Below are positions 17,816-25,835 of a DNA stretch of 44,326 nucleotides, piece by piece. Under the pieces are notes generated by a model that made no database searches, had not been told where the DNA came from, and was given only the letters and a program-made list of their open reading frames with translations. Positions within the stretch are counted from its first letter, which is position 1; each line of letters starts with the position of its first letter. The stretch is from Mycobacterium sp. (lineage in GTDB: Bacteria > Actinomycetota > Actinomycetes > Mycobacteriales > Mycobacteriaceae), in the NCBI GenBank assembly GCA_025966225.1, contig JAOPVI010000095.1:1-44326 (forward strand). The letters are read 5' to 3'. Made by a program: the position numbers and the translations under genes.

Positions 17816-18564
17816 CCGCTTCGCGGGCAGCCGAACTCGCCGAGTCGCTGGCCGCGCTGCGGGGTCGGCTGGAGGCCGCCGCACAGGCCGCCGGACGCGC
17901 CGTCGGGGAAATTGAATTGTTGCCCGTTACGAAATTCTTTCCCGCCTCCGATGTAATTGAATTGCGACGGCTTGGGTGTACTGAATTTGGTGAGTCACGT
18001 GAACAGGAAGCGTCGAATAAAGTGGCCGAAGTGGCGGCCCATTTTGCTTCTGAAGTGCCACCGCCGCTAATTCGCTGGCACATGGTCGGGCGCATCCAAC
18101 GCAAGAAGGCGCGCGCGATCGCGGGGTGGGCGGACACCGTGCATGCGGTCGACGGCACTGCTTTGGCCGCGGCCCTGGACCGGGCCGCGACGGCCGCGCT
18201 CGACGCTGGCAGGCGCGCGAAACCGATGAAGGTCTACGTCCAGGTGAGCCTCGACGGCGACCCCTCACGAGGAGGGGCGGACATCGGAGCGCCGGGGTTG
18301 GTGGACGAAGTGTGCGCTGCGGTCGCCTGCGCCGACGGGCTCGAGTTCGTCGGCCTCATGGGCGTCCCGCCGCTGTCGTCGAACCCGGCCGAGGCGTTCG
18401 CACGTTTGGCGGCGGAGCGCGAGCGGGTACAGGCGGACTACCAGCACCGCCTTGGTCTTTCGGCAGGTATGTCCAACGACCTCGAAGCGGCAGTCGAACA
18501 TGGTTCGACGTGTGTGCGTGTCGGAACCGCCCTATTGGGGCAGCGACCGTTAACGTCACCATGA
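17812..18564 (+). CDS. yggS: YggS-family pyridoxal phosphate homeostasis protein
   Basis: A 250-residue single-domain PLP-binding barrel (alanine racemase N-terminal fold), implicated in vitamin B6 and amino-acid homeostasis. The PLP lysine lies in [17 protein letters not shown]; the motifs [30 protein letters not shown] and [19 protein letters not shown](T) are present. ATG 17812 overlaps the pgeF stop. Oddity: from about 17908 to 18075 the codons turn AT-rich (GAA ATT GAA TTG, GTA ATT GAA TTG, AAT AAA, CAT TTT GCT TCT), unlike the rest of the gene and its neighbours, while the protein stays conserved. Confidence 0.93.
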   Translation: MTASRAAELAESLAALRGRLEAAAQAAGRAVGEIELLPVTKFFPASDVIELRRLGCTEFGESREQEASNKVAEVAAHFASEVPPPLIRWHMVGRIQRKKARAIAGWADTVHAVDGTALAAALDRAATAALDAGRRAKPMKVYVQVSLDGDPSRGGADIGAPGLVDEVCAAVACADGLEFVGLMGVPPLSSNPAEAFARLAAERERVQADYQHRLGLSAGMSNDLEAAVEHGSTCVRVGTALLGQRPLTSP

Positions 18565-18629
18565 GCAGTCACTCCAGTCACATCTTCATCACAGGCAACA
18601 CCTCACAGGTCATCAGAAGGGTCATTTGA
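18561..18629 (+). other. 22-codon open frame linking yggS and sepF (uncertain)
   Basis: ATG 18561 overlaps the yggS stop (ATGA) and the frame ends in TGA at 18627-18629, overlapping the sepF ATG (TGATG). The peptide would be [20 protein letters not shown] plus VI. No family is recognised, and there is no clear ribosome site of its own. It could be a coupling leader or chance; the sepF ribosome site AGAAGGG lies inside it. Confidence 0.2.
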
Positions 18630-19267
18630 TGAGCACATTGCATAAGGTCAAGGCCTACTTCGGTATGGCGCCTATGGACGACTACGACGACGAGTACTAC
18701 GAGGACGATGACCGTTCGTCACGGTCCTTTGCCCGGCGGGGTCGCGAAGACCGCTTCGAGGACGACGGATACGTGCGCACCGAGGGCCGCGGCTACGAGG
18801 ACCGGGAGTTCGGCCGCGACATGGACGGCGCCCCTGCGGGCTACCGTGGCGCCTACGCCGAAGAGCCAGGATTCCGTGGACGACGCGAATTCGAGCGGCC
18901 TCGGTTCAACGCGATGCGCACTCCGACCCGTGGCTCGGTGGCCATGGAACCGCGCCGGATGGCCGAACTGTTCGAGGCGGGCAGTCCACTCGCGAAGATC
19001 ACCACGCTGCGGCCCAAGGACTACAGCGAGGCGCGCACCATCGGCGAACGCTTCCGCGACGGAACGCCGGTCATCATGGACCTGGTCACGATGGACAATG
19101 CCGACGCCAAGCGGTTGGTCGACTTCGCCGCCGGGCTGGCATTCGCGCTACGTGGTTCCTTCGACAAGGTCGCAACGAAGGTGTTCCTGCTGTCGCCCGC
19201 GGACGTCGACGTGACGGCCGACGAGCGCAGGCGGATCGCCGAGGCGGGCTTCTACGCCTATCAGTAG
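18629..19267 (+). CDS. sepF: Cell division protein SepF
   Basis: A 212-residue FtsZ-binding protein that anchors the Z ring to the membrane. The N terminus [15 protein letters not shown] is the amphipathic membrane helix. A long acidic and arginine-rich linker (about 15-95) follows, then the SepF dimer domain with [49 protein letters not shown] and [15 protein letters not shown] 18629 follows AGAAGGG; the codon before it is a TTG. Lying between yggS and yggT is the usual actinobacterial context. Confidence 0.95.
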   Translation: MSTLHKVKAYFGMAPMDDYDDEYYEDDDRSSRSFARRGREDRFEDDGYVRTEGRGYEDREFGRDMDGAPAGYRGAYAEEPGFRGRREFERPRFNAMRTPTRGSVAMEPRRMAELFEAGSPLAKITTLRPKDYSEARTIGERFRDGTPVIMDLVTMDNADAKRLVDFAAGLAFALRGSFDKVATKVFLLSPADVDVTADERRRIAEAGFYAYQ

Positions 19268-19361
19268 GCGCGGGCAGGTTCGAGGCGGCCGGGTAGGCTG
19301 ACGACTATTCGATCAGCGTTGGTCGGAACGTCACACAATTGCCTGGAGTGAGGTCGCCCAG

Positions 19362-19655
19362 TTGCCCCTGTTCTTCGAAATCTTGGGCTTCGCGCTGTTC
19401 GTCTTCTGGCTGCTGCTCATCGCGCGGGTGGTCGTCGAATTCATCCGATCGTTCAGTCGCGACTGGCAACCCAAGGGTGCGACGGTGATGATCCTCGAGA
19501 TCATGCTGACCCTGACCGACCCGCCAGTGAAGCTGCTGCGCAGGCTGATTCCGCCGCTCACAATAGGTGCGGTTCGGTTCGATCTGTCCATCATGGTGCT
19601 GCTTCTCGCGGCGTTCATCGGTATGCAGTTGGCGTTCCAAGCGGCGGGTGCTTGA
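19362..19655 (+). CDS. YggT family membrane protein
   Basis: A 97-residue membrane protein with two hydrophobic segments (about 3-26, FFEILGFALFVFWLLLIARVVVEF, and 72-93, FDLSIMVLLLAAFIGMQLAF) and the YggT motif DPPVKLLRRLIPP. Its function is unsettled; in actinobacteria it always sits with sepF and wag31. The only reasonable start is TTG 19362: no ATG or GTG precedes it in frame, and the resulting N terminus matches the M. tuberculosis homologue as I recall it. Confidence 0.92.
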   Translation: MPLFFEILGFALFVFWLLLIARVVVEFIRSFSRDWQPKGATVMILEIMLTLTDPPVKLLRRLIPPLTIGAVRFDLSIMVLLLAAFIGMQLAFQAAGA

Positions 19656-19832
19656 CGTTGCCGAGTGCGGTTTGCCGGATTAAGTATTCGAGCCGAAGTT
19701 TGAAATTCGCTCTTAATTCTCTACCTCCACTGCAACCGTAGAGTCTGTTGTGACAGGATGGGCGCCAGTTACTTCCACCATGGCTCTACACTTTGAGACC
19801 GGTAGACGGTCCAGACTCCTAGGGGGCAGACA

Positions 19833-20657
19833 ATGCCGCTAACACCTGCAGACGTCCACAACGTCGCATTCAGCAAGCCGCCGATCGGCAAGCGTGGCTA
19901 CAACGAAGACGAAGTAGACGCGTTCCTCGATCTGGTCGAGAACGAGCTGCAACGGCTGATCGAAGAGAACGCTGACCTTCGTCAGCGGGTGTCCGAGCTG
20001 GACCAGGAGCTCGCGACCGCCCGTACAGGCGGCGGCGTCCAGGCGACGCAGTCCATCCCCGCGTACCAGCCCCCGCCACCCGAGCCGGAGCCGGTGCACG
20101 CACCGCCGCCCGCCCCGGTCTACGAGGCGCCACCGCAGCCTCTGGCTCCGGTCAGCGAGGAGTCGCACATCAAGGCCGCCAAGATCCTGGGCCTGGCCCA
20201 GGACACGGCGGACCGTCTGACCGGCACCGCGAAGGCCGAGTCGGACAAGCTGCTCGCCGACGCCCGCGCCCAGGCCGACGCTATGGTCAGCGAGGCCAAG
20301 CACACGGCAGAGACCACGCTCGCCGACGCCAAGCAGCGGGCCGACGCACTCCTGGCTGACGCCGAGACGCGTTCGTCGACGCAACTCCGGCAGGCGCAGG
20401 AGAAGGCCGATGCACTGCAAGCGGACGCCGAGCGCAAGCACTCCGAGATCATGGGCACCATCAACCAGCAGCGCACCGTGCTGGAAGGTCGGCTCGAGCA
20501 GCTGCGCACGTTCGAGCGCGAATACCGCACCCGGCTCAAGACCTACCTGGAGTCCCAGCTCGAAGAGCTCGGACAGCGAGGCTCGGCAGCGCCGGTTGAC
20601 TCGACCGCGAACAACGACGGCGGCGGGTTCAACCAGTTCAACCGAGGAAACAACTGA
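19833..20657 (+). CDS. wag31: Polar growth scaffold Wag31 (DivIVA)
   Basis: A 274-residue coiled-coil scaffold that gathers at negatively curved membrane and directs polar cell wall synthesis. The N-terminal DivIVA domain (1-60, [20 protein letters not shown] onward) is nearly identical to other mycobacteria. A proline-rich linker follows, then a long alanine/glutamate coiled coil and the conserved end AAPVDS...FNQFNRGNN. The threonine phosphorylated by PknA/B in M. tuberculosis (Thr73, in QATQAIPAY) corresponds to Thr72 here (QATQSIPAY). ATG 19833 follows AGGGGGCAG. The 177-bp region before it is AT-rich for this genome and probably carries its promoter. Confidence 0.97.
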   Translation: MPLTPADVHNVAFSKPPIGKRGYNEDEVDAFLDLVENELQRLIEENADLRQRVSELDQELATARTGGGVQATQSIPAYQPPPPEPEPVHAPPPAPVYEAPPQPLAPVSEESHIKAAKILGLAQDTADRLTGTAKAESDKLLADARAQADAMVSEAKHTAETTLADAKQRADALLADAETRSSTQLRQAQEKADALQADAERKHSEIMGTINQQRTVLEGRLEQLRTFEREYRTRLKTYLESQLEELGQRGSAAPVDSTANNDGGGFNQFNRGNN

Positions 20658-20660
20658 TTG

Positions 20661-21017
20661 ATGCTGATCGTAGCGCTAGTACTCGCCGTCATCGGGCTCG
20701 CCGCGTTGGTGACGGCCGTCGTCACCAGCAATGAGTTGATCGCGTGGGTGTGCATCGCCGCCAGCGTCATCGGCGTGCTGTTGCTCATCGTCGACGCGGT
20801 GCGAGAACGCTCCCATGACGCTGCCGACGACGGTGACGACGGTGACGACGGCGATGACGGCGACGTCGCCCACACCGACGATGCCACCGCTGTGATGGAA
20901 CCCGTCGAATCGGCCGAGGACTACCCCGAGGAACCCGTCACCGAGGTGTCGGAGCCCGTCGGGGTGTCCAACGACAAGACGGATGACGGTGCTGCAGATC
21001 CCGCCAAAAACGACTAG
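20661..21017 (+). CDS. Small acidic membrane protein downstream of wag31
   Basis: A 118-residue protein with two adjacent membrane segments (about 2-22 and 27-46) and a highly acidic cytoplasmic tail. The tail contains GDDGDDGDDGD, encoded by a 9-bp near-repeat (about 20828-20862). It follows wag31 by three bases, as in other mycobacteria (Rv2144c-like, from memory). The function is unknown. ATG 20661 is preferred over the TTG directly before it. It ends 28 bp from the convergent phosphoribosyltransferase. Confidence 0.85.
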   Translation: MLIVALVLAVIGLAALVTAVVTSNELIAWVCIAASVIGVLLLIVDAVRERSHDAADDGDDGDDGDDGDVAHTDDATAVMEPVESAEDYPEEPVTEVSEPVGVSNDKTDDGAADPAKND

Positions 21018-21045
21018 ATAGGCTGCGGTCCAACGGCTTTGCCGC

Positions 21046-21612
21046 TCATTTGCCAGTGGTGGGGGAGTTCAGTAGTTCGCGCACCTCATCGTCGCTGACC
21101 TGATGAAAGTCGGCGAACACCTGGCCGACGGCTTCGAAGCGCGCGGGCATCGCGACACACACGACCTCATCGGCGTCGGGACGCAGTGCTCGGCAGACCC
21201 GGCGTGGCCCGACGGGTACCGCGACGATCAGCCGCGCAGGCGCAGCGGTCCTGACCGCCGTCATGGCAGCCCGCATGCTTGCTCCAGTGGCGATGCCGTC
21301 GTCGACGAGGATCACGACCTTCCCGTGAACGTCGACCCGCTCGCGCCCGCCCCGATAGGCCAGCTCCCGTCGCTCGAGTTCTCCGGTTTCCCGTTCCAGC
21401 ACCTCCCGCAGCTGCGAATCGGTGATGCGCAGGTTCTGCAGGACTTTTTCGTTCATGACCACGGCGCCCCCGCTGGCGATGGCCCCCATGGCGAGTTCCG
21501 GCCACTGCGGCACCCCCAGTTTGCGGACCAGGAAGACGTCCAACGGCGCACCGAGCGCCGCGGCGAGCTCCCACCCGACGGGCACACCGCCTCTGGCAAG
21601 GCCCAGCACCAC
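21046..21612 (-). CDS. Phosphoribosyltransferase-fold protein, start unclear
   Basis: At least 188 residues of a type I phosphoribosyltransferase fold. LARGGVPVGWELAAALGAPLDVFLVRKLG is the family N-terminal core and VVILVDDGIATGASMRAA is the PRPP loop. The substrate is unknown. The frame continues upstream with RTFRDRREAGRVLAGSLSAYGG, which matches the normal family start, yet no ATG, GTG or TTG occurs between the GTG at 21612 and the TAG of the hydrolase at 21723-21721, which is in the same frame. Either translation starts at an atypical codon or at GTG 21612, losing the first motif, or the hydrolase stop is read through. The gene is convergent with the wag31 group. Confidence 0.75.
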   Translation of the reverse strand: MVLGLARGGVPVGWELAAALGAPLDVFLVRKLGVPQWPELAMGAIASGGAVVMNEKVLQNLRITDSQLREVLERETGELERRELAYRGGRERVDVHGKVVILVDDGIATGASMRAAMTAVRTAAPARLIVAVPVGPRRVCRALRPDADEVVCVAMPARFEAVGQVFADFHQVSDDEVRELLNSPTTGK

Positions 21613-21720
21613 GACGTCGGGGCGGCCGCCGTAGGCCGACAGGCTCCCCGCCAGGACACGGCCCGCCTCGCGGCGGTCCCGGAACGTCCGCTGAAAGATT
21701 GGGCTCGGGATACCAGCAGC

Positions 21721-22326
21721 CTAAGGCGTGGAGCGCTCCGCCAACTGTGCCATCGCGAAATCGGCGGTCACTCGATGCCACCACGGGTAGTCGCGAAGCA
21801 GGAAGTGGCCGCCTCCCTCGACGGCCACCCATCGTGCGCCTACGCCACGCTCCTGAGCGCGCACAGTCTGTGCCTGTGCCGCAACGGGATCCGTCCACGT
21901 GTCGGCGGTGCCGTGCATCGTCAGTAGCCGGCACCCGACCGGCACCAGGCCGGCGTCGGCTGCTGGCCACCATGGCGCCAACGCCACGACGGCCCCGACG
22001 TCGCCGCTCGCCGCCAGGTGCGCCGCCACGCGCCCTCCCATCGAATGGCCGACGACGACGATGTCGGCGGGTTCGAAGCGTCGGCGCAGCGCGTCCAGCG
22101 CGATTCTGGCGTCCCGGAGCGCGTCGAGCCGATCGGGATTCCAACCCCGCACCCGGTAGCGCACCAGGCGTACGTCGACCCCGGGACCGAGCCGCCTCCG
22201 CATCGCGCGGGCCAACAGCCCGACCCGCAGATTGGCGAGCTGCCACGGGCGCGAGCGCGCGACGCTCCTTGGTCGGCCACCGGGAAGCACCAACACGCCT
22301 CCGGTGAGGTCAACGTTCGATGTCAC
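21721..22326 (-). CDS. Alpha/beta hydrolase (dienelactone hydrolase-like)
   Basis: A 201-residue alpha/beta hydrolase. The catalytic triad is visible: Ser95 in GHSMGG, Asp142 in HGTADTWTD and His174 in EGGGHFLLRD. The substrate is unknown. GTG 22326 begins VTSNVDLTGGVLVLPGG; the frame stays open further upstream but runs antisense to the epimerase gene. Its TAG lies directly in frame with the phosphoribosyltransferase, and mycobacteria are known to have proteins combining these two domain types, so the pair may derive from one two-domain gene. It diverges from the epimerase gene with a 69-bp gap. Confidence 0.88.
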   Translation of the reverse strand: MTSNVDLTGGVLVLPGGRPRSVARSRPWQLANLRVGLLARAMRRRLGPGVDVRLVRYRVRGWNPDRLDALRDARIALDALRRRFEPADIVVVGHSMGGRVAAHLAASGDVGAVVALAPWWPAADAGLVPVGCRLLTMHGTADTWTDPVAAQAQTVRAQERGVGARWVAVEGGGHFLLRDYPWWHRVTADFAMAQLAERSTP

Positions 22327-22395
22327 CAGGGTGATTCGGAGCACGTCGCGGTGCGGATTGCCATCCGGGGTGCGCTCGGCGACGAATCCACGGTC

Positions 22396-23748
22396 GTGAG
22401 CATTGAATACGAGAGCACCGTCGACCGTCCGCTCGACGAGGTGTTCGCCTGGCACACCCGTCCCGGAGCGATGCCGCGGCTGGTACCGCCGTGGCAGCCG
22501 ATGACGGTGGTCGCCGAGACGGAGTCGTTGGCCGATGGTCGCGCCGTGCTCGGGCTTCCAGGTGGCCTGCGGTGGATAGCGCAGCACGAAGCCGGTTCCT
22601 ACGACCCCCCGCGCCGCTTCGTCGACGAATTGTCCTCCGATGGGGTGAGGTCCTGGCCGCCGCGCCTGGTGGGGCACTGGCGCCACACGCACGACTTCGA
22701 GGGGCTACCGGGCGGCCGGACCAGGGTCCGCGACCGCGTCGACGTTCCGCTGCCCGCGGCCGCATTGCGCTCGACGTTCGTCTACCGCCACCGCCAACTG
22801 GCCGACGACCTCGCGGCACACGAGGACGCGGCGCTGTGCGGGCCACGACCGCTCGTCATTGCCGTAACAGGGGCCTCGGGCTTGGTCGGATCGCAGCTGA
22901 CCGCGATGCTGAGTAGCGGCGGCTACGAGGTGATCCGCCTGGTCAGGCATTCGTCGAACCGGCCGAACGAACGGCAGTGGAACACCGATGAGCCCGCGGC
23001 GGGGCTACTCGACGACGTCGACGCGGTGGTGCACCTCGCCGGCTCGTCGATCGCGGGCCGTTTCACCGATGCCCATCGGGCGGCGATCCGCGATAGCCGC
23101 ATCGGACCGACGCGCCGCCTCGCCGAGGTCGCCGCTCACAGCACGAACGGCCCACGCGTCTTCGTCACCGCATCGGCCATCGGCTACTACGGGTTCGACC
23201 GCGGTGACGCGCTGCTGTGTGAGGAGAGCGTCCGCGGCGACGGCTTCCTGGCTGACGTCGTCGCCGACTGGGAGGCCGCGACGACGCCCGCCGCGGAGGC
23301 GGGACTGCGCACCGTGGCGGTGCGGACAGGGATCGTCCAAGCTGCGCGCGGCGGTACGTTGCGACTGTTGCGCCCGTTGTTCAGCGCCGGACTTGGCGGT
23401 CGGCTCGGCAGCGGTCGGCAATGGCTGTCGTGGATAGGGCTCGATGACCTCATCGACGTGTACTACCGGGCGCTGTACGACGACCGACTCGCGGGCCCGG
23501 TCAATGCGGTGGCACCGACGCCGGTGCGCAACGAGGACTACACCAAAGCGTTGGCACGGGTGCTGCACCGGCCCGCACTGCTGCCCGTCCCGTCCTTCGG
23601 TCCCCGGCTGTTGTTGGGTGAGCAGGGTGTGCGCGAACTCGCCGAGGCCGACCAACGTGTGCTGCCGGTGAAGCTGCAGGCCATGGGGCACCGCTTCCGG
23701 CAGCCACTGCTAGCCGACGCGTTGGCCCACCAGCTGGGTCACGGTTGA
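22396..23748 (+). CDS. TIGR01777-family epimerase with N-terminal SRPBCC domain
   Basis: A 450-residue two-domain protein. Residues 1-150 form a START/SRPBCC (polyketide cyclase-like) lipid-binding fold, opening VSIEYESTVDRPLDEVFAWH. From about 153 there is an extended short-chain dehydrogenase domain of the TIGR01777/SDR39U1 type with the NAD(P) loop VTGASGLVGSQL, HLAGSSIAGRFT, SAIGYYG, and the C-terminal DUF1731 segment with EQGVRELAEADQRVLPVKL. The reaction is unknown. GTG 22396 gives the expected domain start. Its 3' end overlaps the convergent amidotransferase by 10 bp. Confidence 0.9.
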   Translation: MSIEYESTVDRPLDEVFAWHTRPGAMPRLVPPWQPMTVVAETESLADGRAVLGLPGGLRWIAQHEAGSYDPPRRFVDELSSDGVRSWPPRLVGHWRHTHDFEGLPGGRTRVRDRVDVPLPAAALRSTFVYRHRQLADDLAAHEDAALCGPRPLVIAVTGASGLVGSQLTAMLSSGGYEVIRLVRHSSNRPNERQWNTDEPAAGLLDDVDAVVHLAGSSIAGRFTDAHRAAIRDSRIGPTRRLAEVAAHSTNGPRVFVTASAIGYYGFDRGDALLCEESVRGDGFLADVVADWEAATTPAAEAGLRTVAVRTGIVQAARGGTLRLLRPLFSAGLGGRLGSGRQWLSWIGLDDLIDVYYRALYDDRLAGPVNAVAPTPVRNEDYTKALARVLHRPALLPVPSFGPRLLLGEQGVRELAEADQRVLPVKLQAMGHRFRQPLLADALAHQLGHG

Positions 23749-24449
23749 CGAGCCACCCGATCGATGAACCCACGCACCAGGGCGCGTAGTCGGCGCGCCG
23801 CATCGGATTGCAAACGGGCTGTCTCCGAGCGCAATTCGTCGAGCTCGAGTCCAAGTCTGGTGGCCTCTGCGCCGTCGTTAGCCAGCCACGCCTCCAACAA
23901 GGGACCGTCGAGCTCGGGGTGGAACTGGAGTCCGATGGTGTGCCCGATCGCGAACGCTTGCGCAGCACGGCCGTTTCTGGCGAGTTCCACCGCTCCCGGC
24001 GGCAACGTGAACCGGTCGAAGTGCCATTGGAACCACGGGCCTTCGGGAATCAGACTCGGTAGGTCGGTAGTGAGCTGGTGCCAGCCGATCTCGGGGTCGG
24101 TCGAGCGCTCCACGGTGCCGCCGTGCGCCTGTGCGAGCACCTGCCCGCCGAAGCACACGCCGAGCACGCCTACGCCTGCCGCGTCCGCGGCGCGCACCAT
24201 CTTCATCTCGTCGCCGACCCAAGTGTTCAGGAGCCGCTCGTCGTATGCGGCCCACCGGGCGCCGAGAGGCACGATGACGTCATGGTTCAACGGGTCGGGA
24301 AATTCGACGTCGGAAGCCGGGTCGTCGCCTTGGCCCTCGGGAACGACGTTGAACGTGTGAATGTCGTATCCGAATTCGGCGAAGACGTCGCCGAGCATGG
24401 CGGGCGGCGCGACGGGATCGTTGACGACGAAGAGGACGCTCGGAGCCAC
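23739..24449 (-). CDS. Class I glutamine amidotransferase-like protein
   Basis: A 236-residue GATase1 domain protein. The nucleophile Cys99 in GVCFGGQVLA and the dyad His177/Glu179 in GLQFHPELDG are intact. GATase1 proteins without a fused synthetase include GMP synthase-like and glutamine/peptide hydrolases; the acceptor is unknown here. The start is GTG 24449. It is convergent with the epimerase and sits 29 bp downstream of the lipoprotein gene on the same strand, so the two may be cotranscribed. Confidence 0.9.
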   Translation of the reverse strand: MAPSVLFVVNDPVAPPAMLGDVFAEFGYDIHTFNVVPEGQGDDPASDVEFPDPLNHDVIVPLGARWAAYDERLLNTWVGDEMKMVRAADAAGVGVLGVCFGGQVLAQAHGGTVERSTDPEIGWHQLTTDLPSLIPEGPWFQWHFDRFTLPPGAVELARNGRAAQAFAIGHTIGLQFHPELDGPLLEAWLANDGAEATRLGLELDELRSETARLQSDAARRLRALVRGFIDRVARQP

Positions 24450-24478
24450 CAGAGCACCCTAAGCCGCACTGGGGCAGC

Positions 24479-25705
24479 TCAGCTCGGTGGCACCGGTGGG
24501 GCGTCGTCGGGCGCAAGTTCGGCGCCGATCTTGCGAAACAGCGGGTCGGCGGCGTTGGCATAGTTGCCCTGGTCGTCGAACGCCTTGGGCTGATAGGTGA
24601 CGGCGACCGCGATGGCGATCTTCTTGGACGGTAGGTATGCCTCGACCGCCGCCTCGCCTGCGAACAGCGGGTTCTGCAGCAGCCAGTCGCCGGAGATCAC
24701 CAGGCCCATCCCGTAGGTGTAGCCGTCGTTCAGCTCCGCGCACGTCGTGCATCCAGGCAGTGGGTGGGTCTTGCCGCGAAGGTCGGTGGACACCAGCAGG
24801 TCGTAGGACTTCTTCGACAGCAGCTTGCCCGATCCGATCCCGACGGCGGTGGCTTCCATGTCGTAGATGTTCGTCGTCTGGATCGCCCCGTGCGTAATGG
24901 TCCAGGACGGATTCCAGTACGTAGACTCCTCGTAGAACGGTGTGCCACTGGGGATTTGGAGCGCCCGGCGACGTTCGCTGGAGAACGCGTGCAGGATGGG
25001 GACCGGGATCTCGGGAGTAAACGAGTTGGCGGTGTTGGTCAGCCCCAGCGGCTTCAATACTTCGTCGTGTAGCAGCGTGGGCATGTCCTGGCCCGTCGCC
25101 TTTTCCAGGGCTTGGCCCAGCAGCACGTAGTTGGTGTGGGCGTAGTTCCAGTTGGTACCGGGTTCGTAGAGCAGCGGTTTCGACGTCGCAAAGCTGAGAA
25201 GTCCGTCGGGCTCCCACTGCCGGAACGGATCCCGGTAGAACGCGTCGTTGAACTTGGTGTTGCCGATGACGTAATCGACGTAACCAGAAGTCATCTGAGC
25301 GAGCTGGCCGAGCGTGACGCGATCTGCATTCGGCACGTCGGGCAGCCACTTCGAAAGCTTGTCGTCGAGGCTCACCGTGCCCTTGTCGACGAGGCGCAGC
25401 AGCAGGGTCGACACATACGAGATGGCGACGGCGCCGTTGCGGAAATGCATCGCCGGGGTGGCTGGCACGCCGGTCATGGACTCGCCGACGGCCCTGGTCA
25501 GCAGTTCCCGACCATCGATGCTGACCCGGACGATGACGGCCTTCAGGTGCTGCTCGGCCATGGTGTCCGTGACGATCTTCATGACGGCGTCCACCTTGGC
25601 GGTGTCGACGGTCGGCGGCGGTGACGACGGCCGTTCGGCGGGTAGAGCGCAGGCGCTCAGTACGAGGAAGGCGCTGACCACGGCGAACAACCGACGGAAG
25701 GGCAT
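24479..25705 (-). CDS. Beta-lactamase-fold lipoprotein with lost catalytic motifs
   Basis: A 408-residue exported lipoprotein with a serine beta-lactamase/DD-peptidase (PF00144-like) domain. The signal peptide MPFRRLFAVVSAFLVLSAC ends in an LSAC lipobox. The fold is recognisable from HFRNGAVAISYVSTLLLRLVDKG, VSLDDKLSKWLP, VTLGQLAQMTSG, NWNYAHTNYVLLGQALE and YTYGMGL. Where active members read SxxK this protein reads A92-V-A-I95, so both the nucleophilic serine and the lysine are gone, and the YxN motif reads YAH. It is therefore probably a binding protein or a receptor for cell wall or substrate, not an enzyme. ATG 25705 is chosen over 25756 because it gives a proper signal peptide. Confidence 0.88.
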   Translation of the reverse strand: MPFRRLFAVVSAFLVLSACALPAERPSSPPPTVDTAKVDAVMKIVTDTMAEQHLKAVIVRVSIDGRELLTRAVGESMTGVPATPAMHFRNGAVAISYVSTLLLRLVDKGTVSLDDKLSKWLPDVPNADRVTLGQLAQMTSGYVDYVIGNTKFNDAFYRDPFRQWEPDGLLSFATSKPLLYEPGTNWNYAHTNYVLLGQALEKATGQDMPTLLHDEVLKPLGLTNTANSFTPEIPVPILHAFSSERRRALQIPSGTPFYEESTYWNPSWTITHGAIQTTNIYDMEATAVGIGSGKLLSKKSYDLLVSTDLRGKTHPLPGCTTCAELNDGYTYGMGLVISGDWLLQNPLFAGEAAVEAYLPSKKIAIAVAVTYQPKAFDDQGNYANAADPLFRKIGAELAPDDAPPVPPS

Positions 25706-25835
25706 GCCCGATCTTGACAGAGCGGCCGCGGCACGGACACGCGTTTCCGCTGGCATGCTGGATGAGGTTTGAGCTAGGGCGCGCGCGGGTCATGTTCGTG
25801 GTAGCGCCGTCGTGGCGCCCGCAAGGGGATGACGC

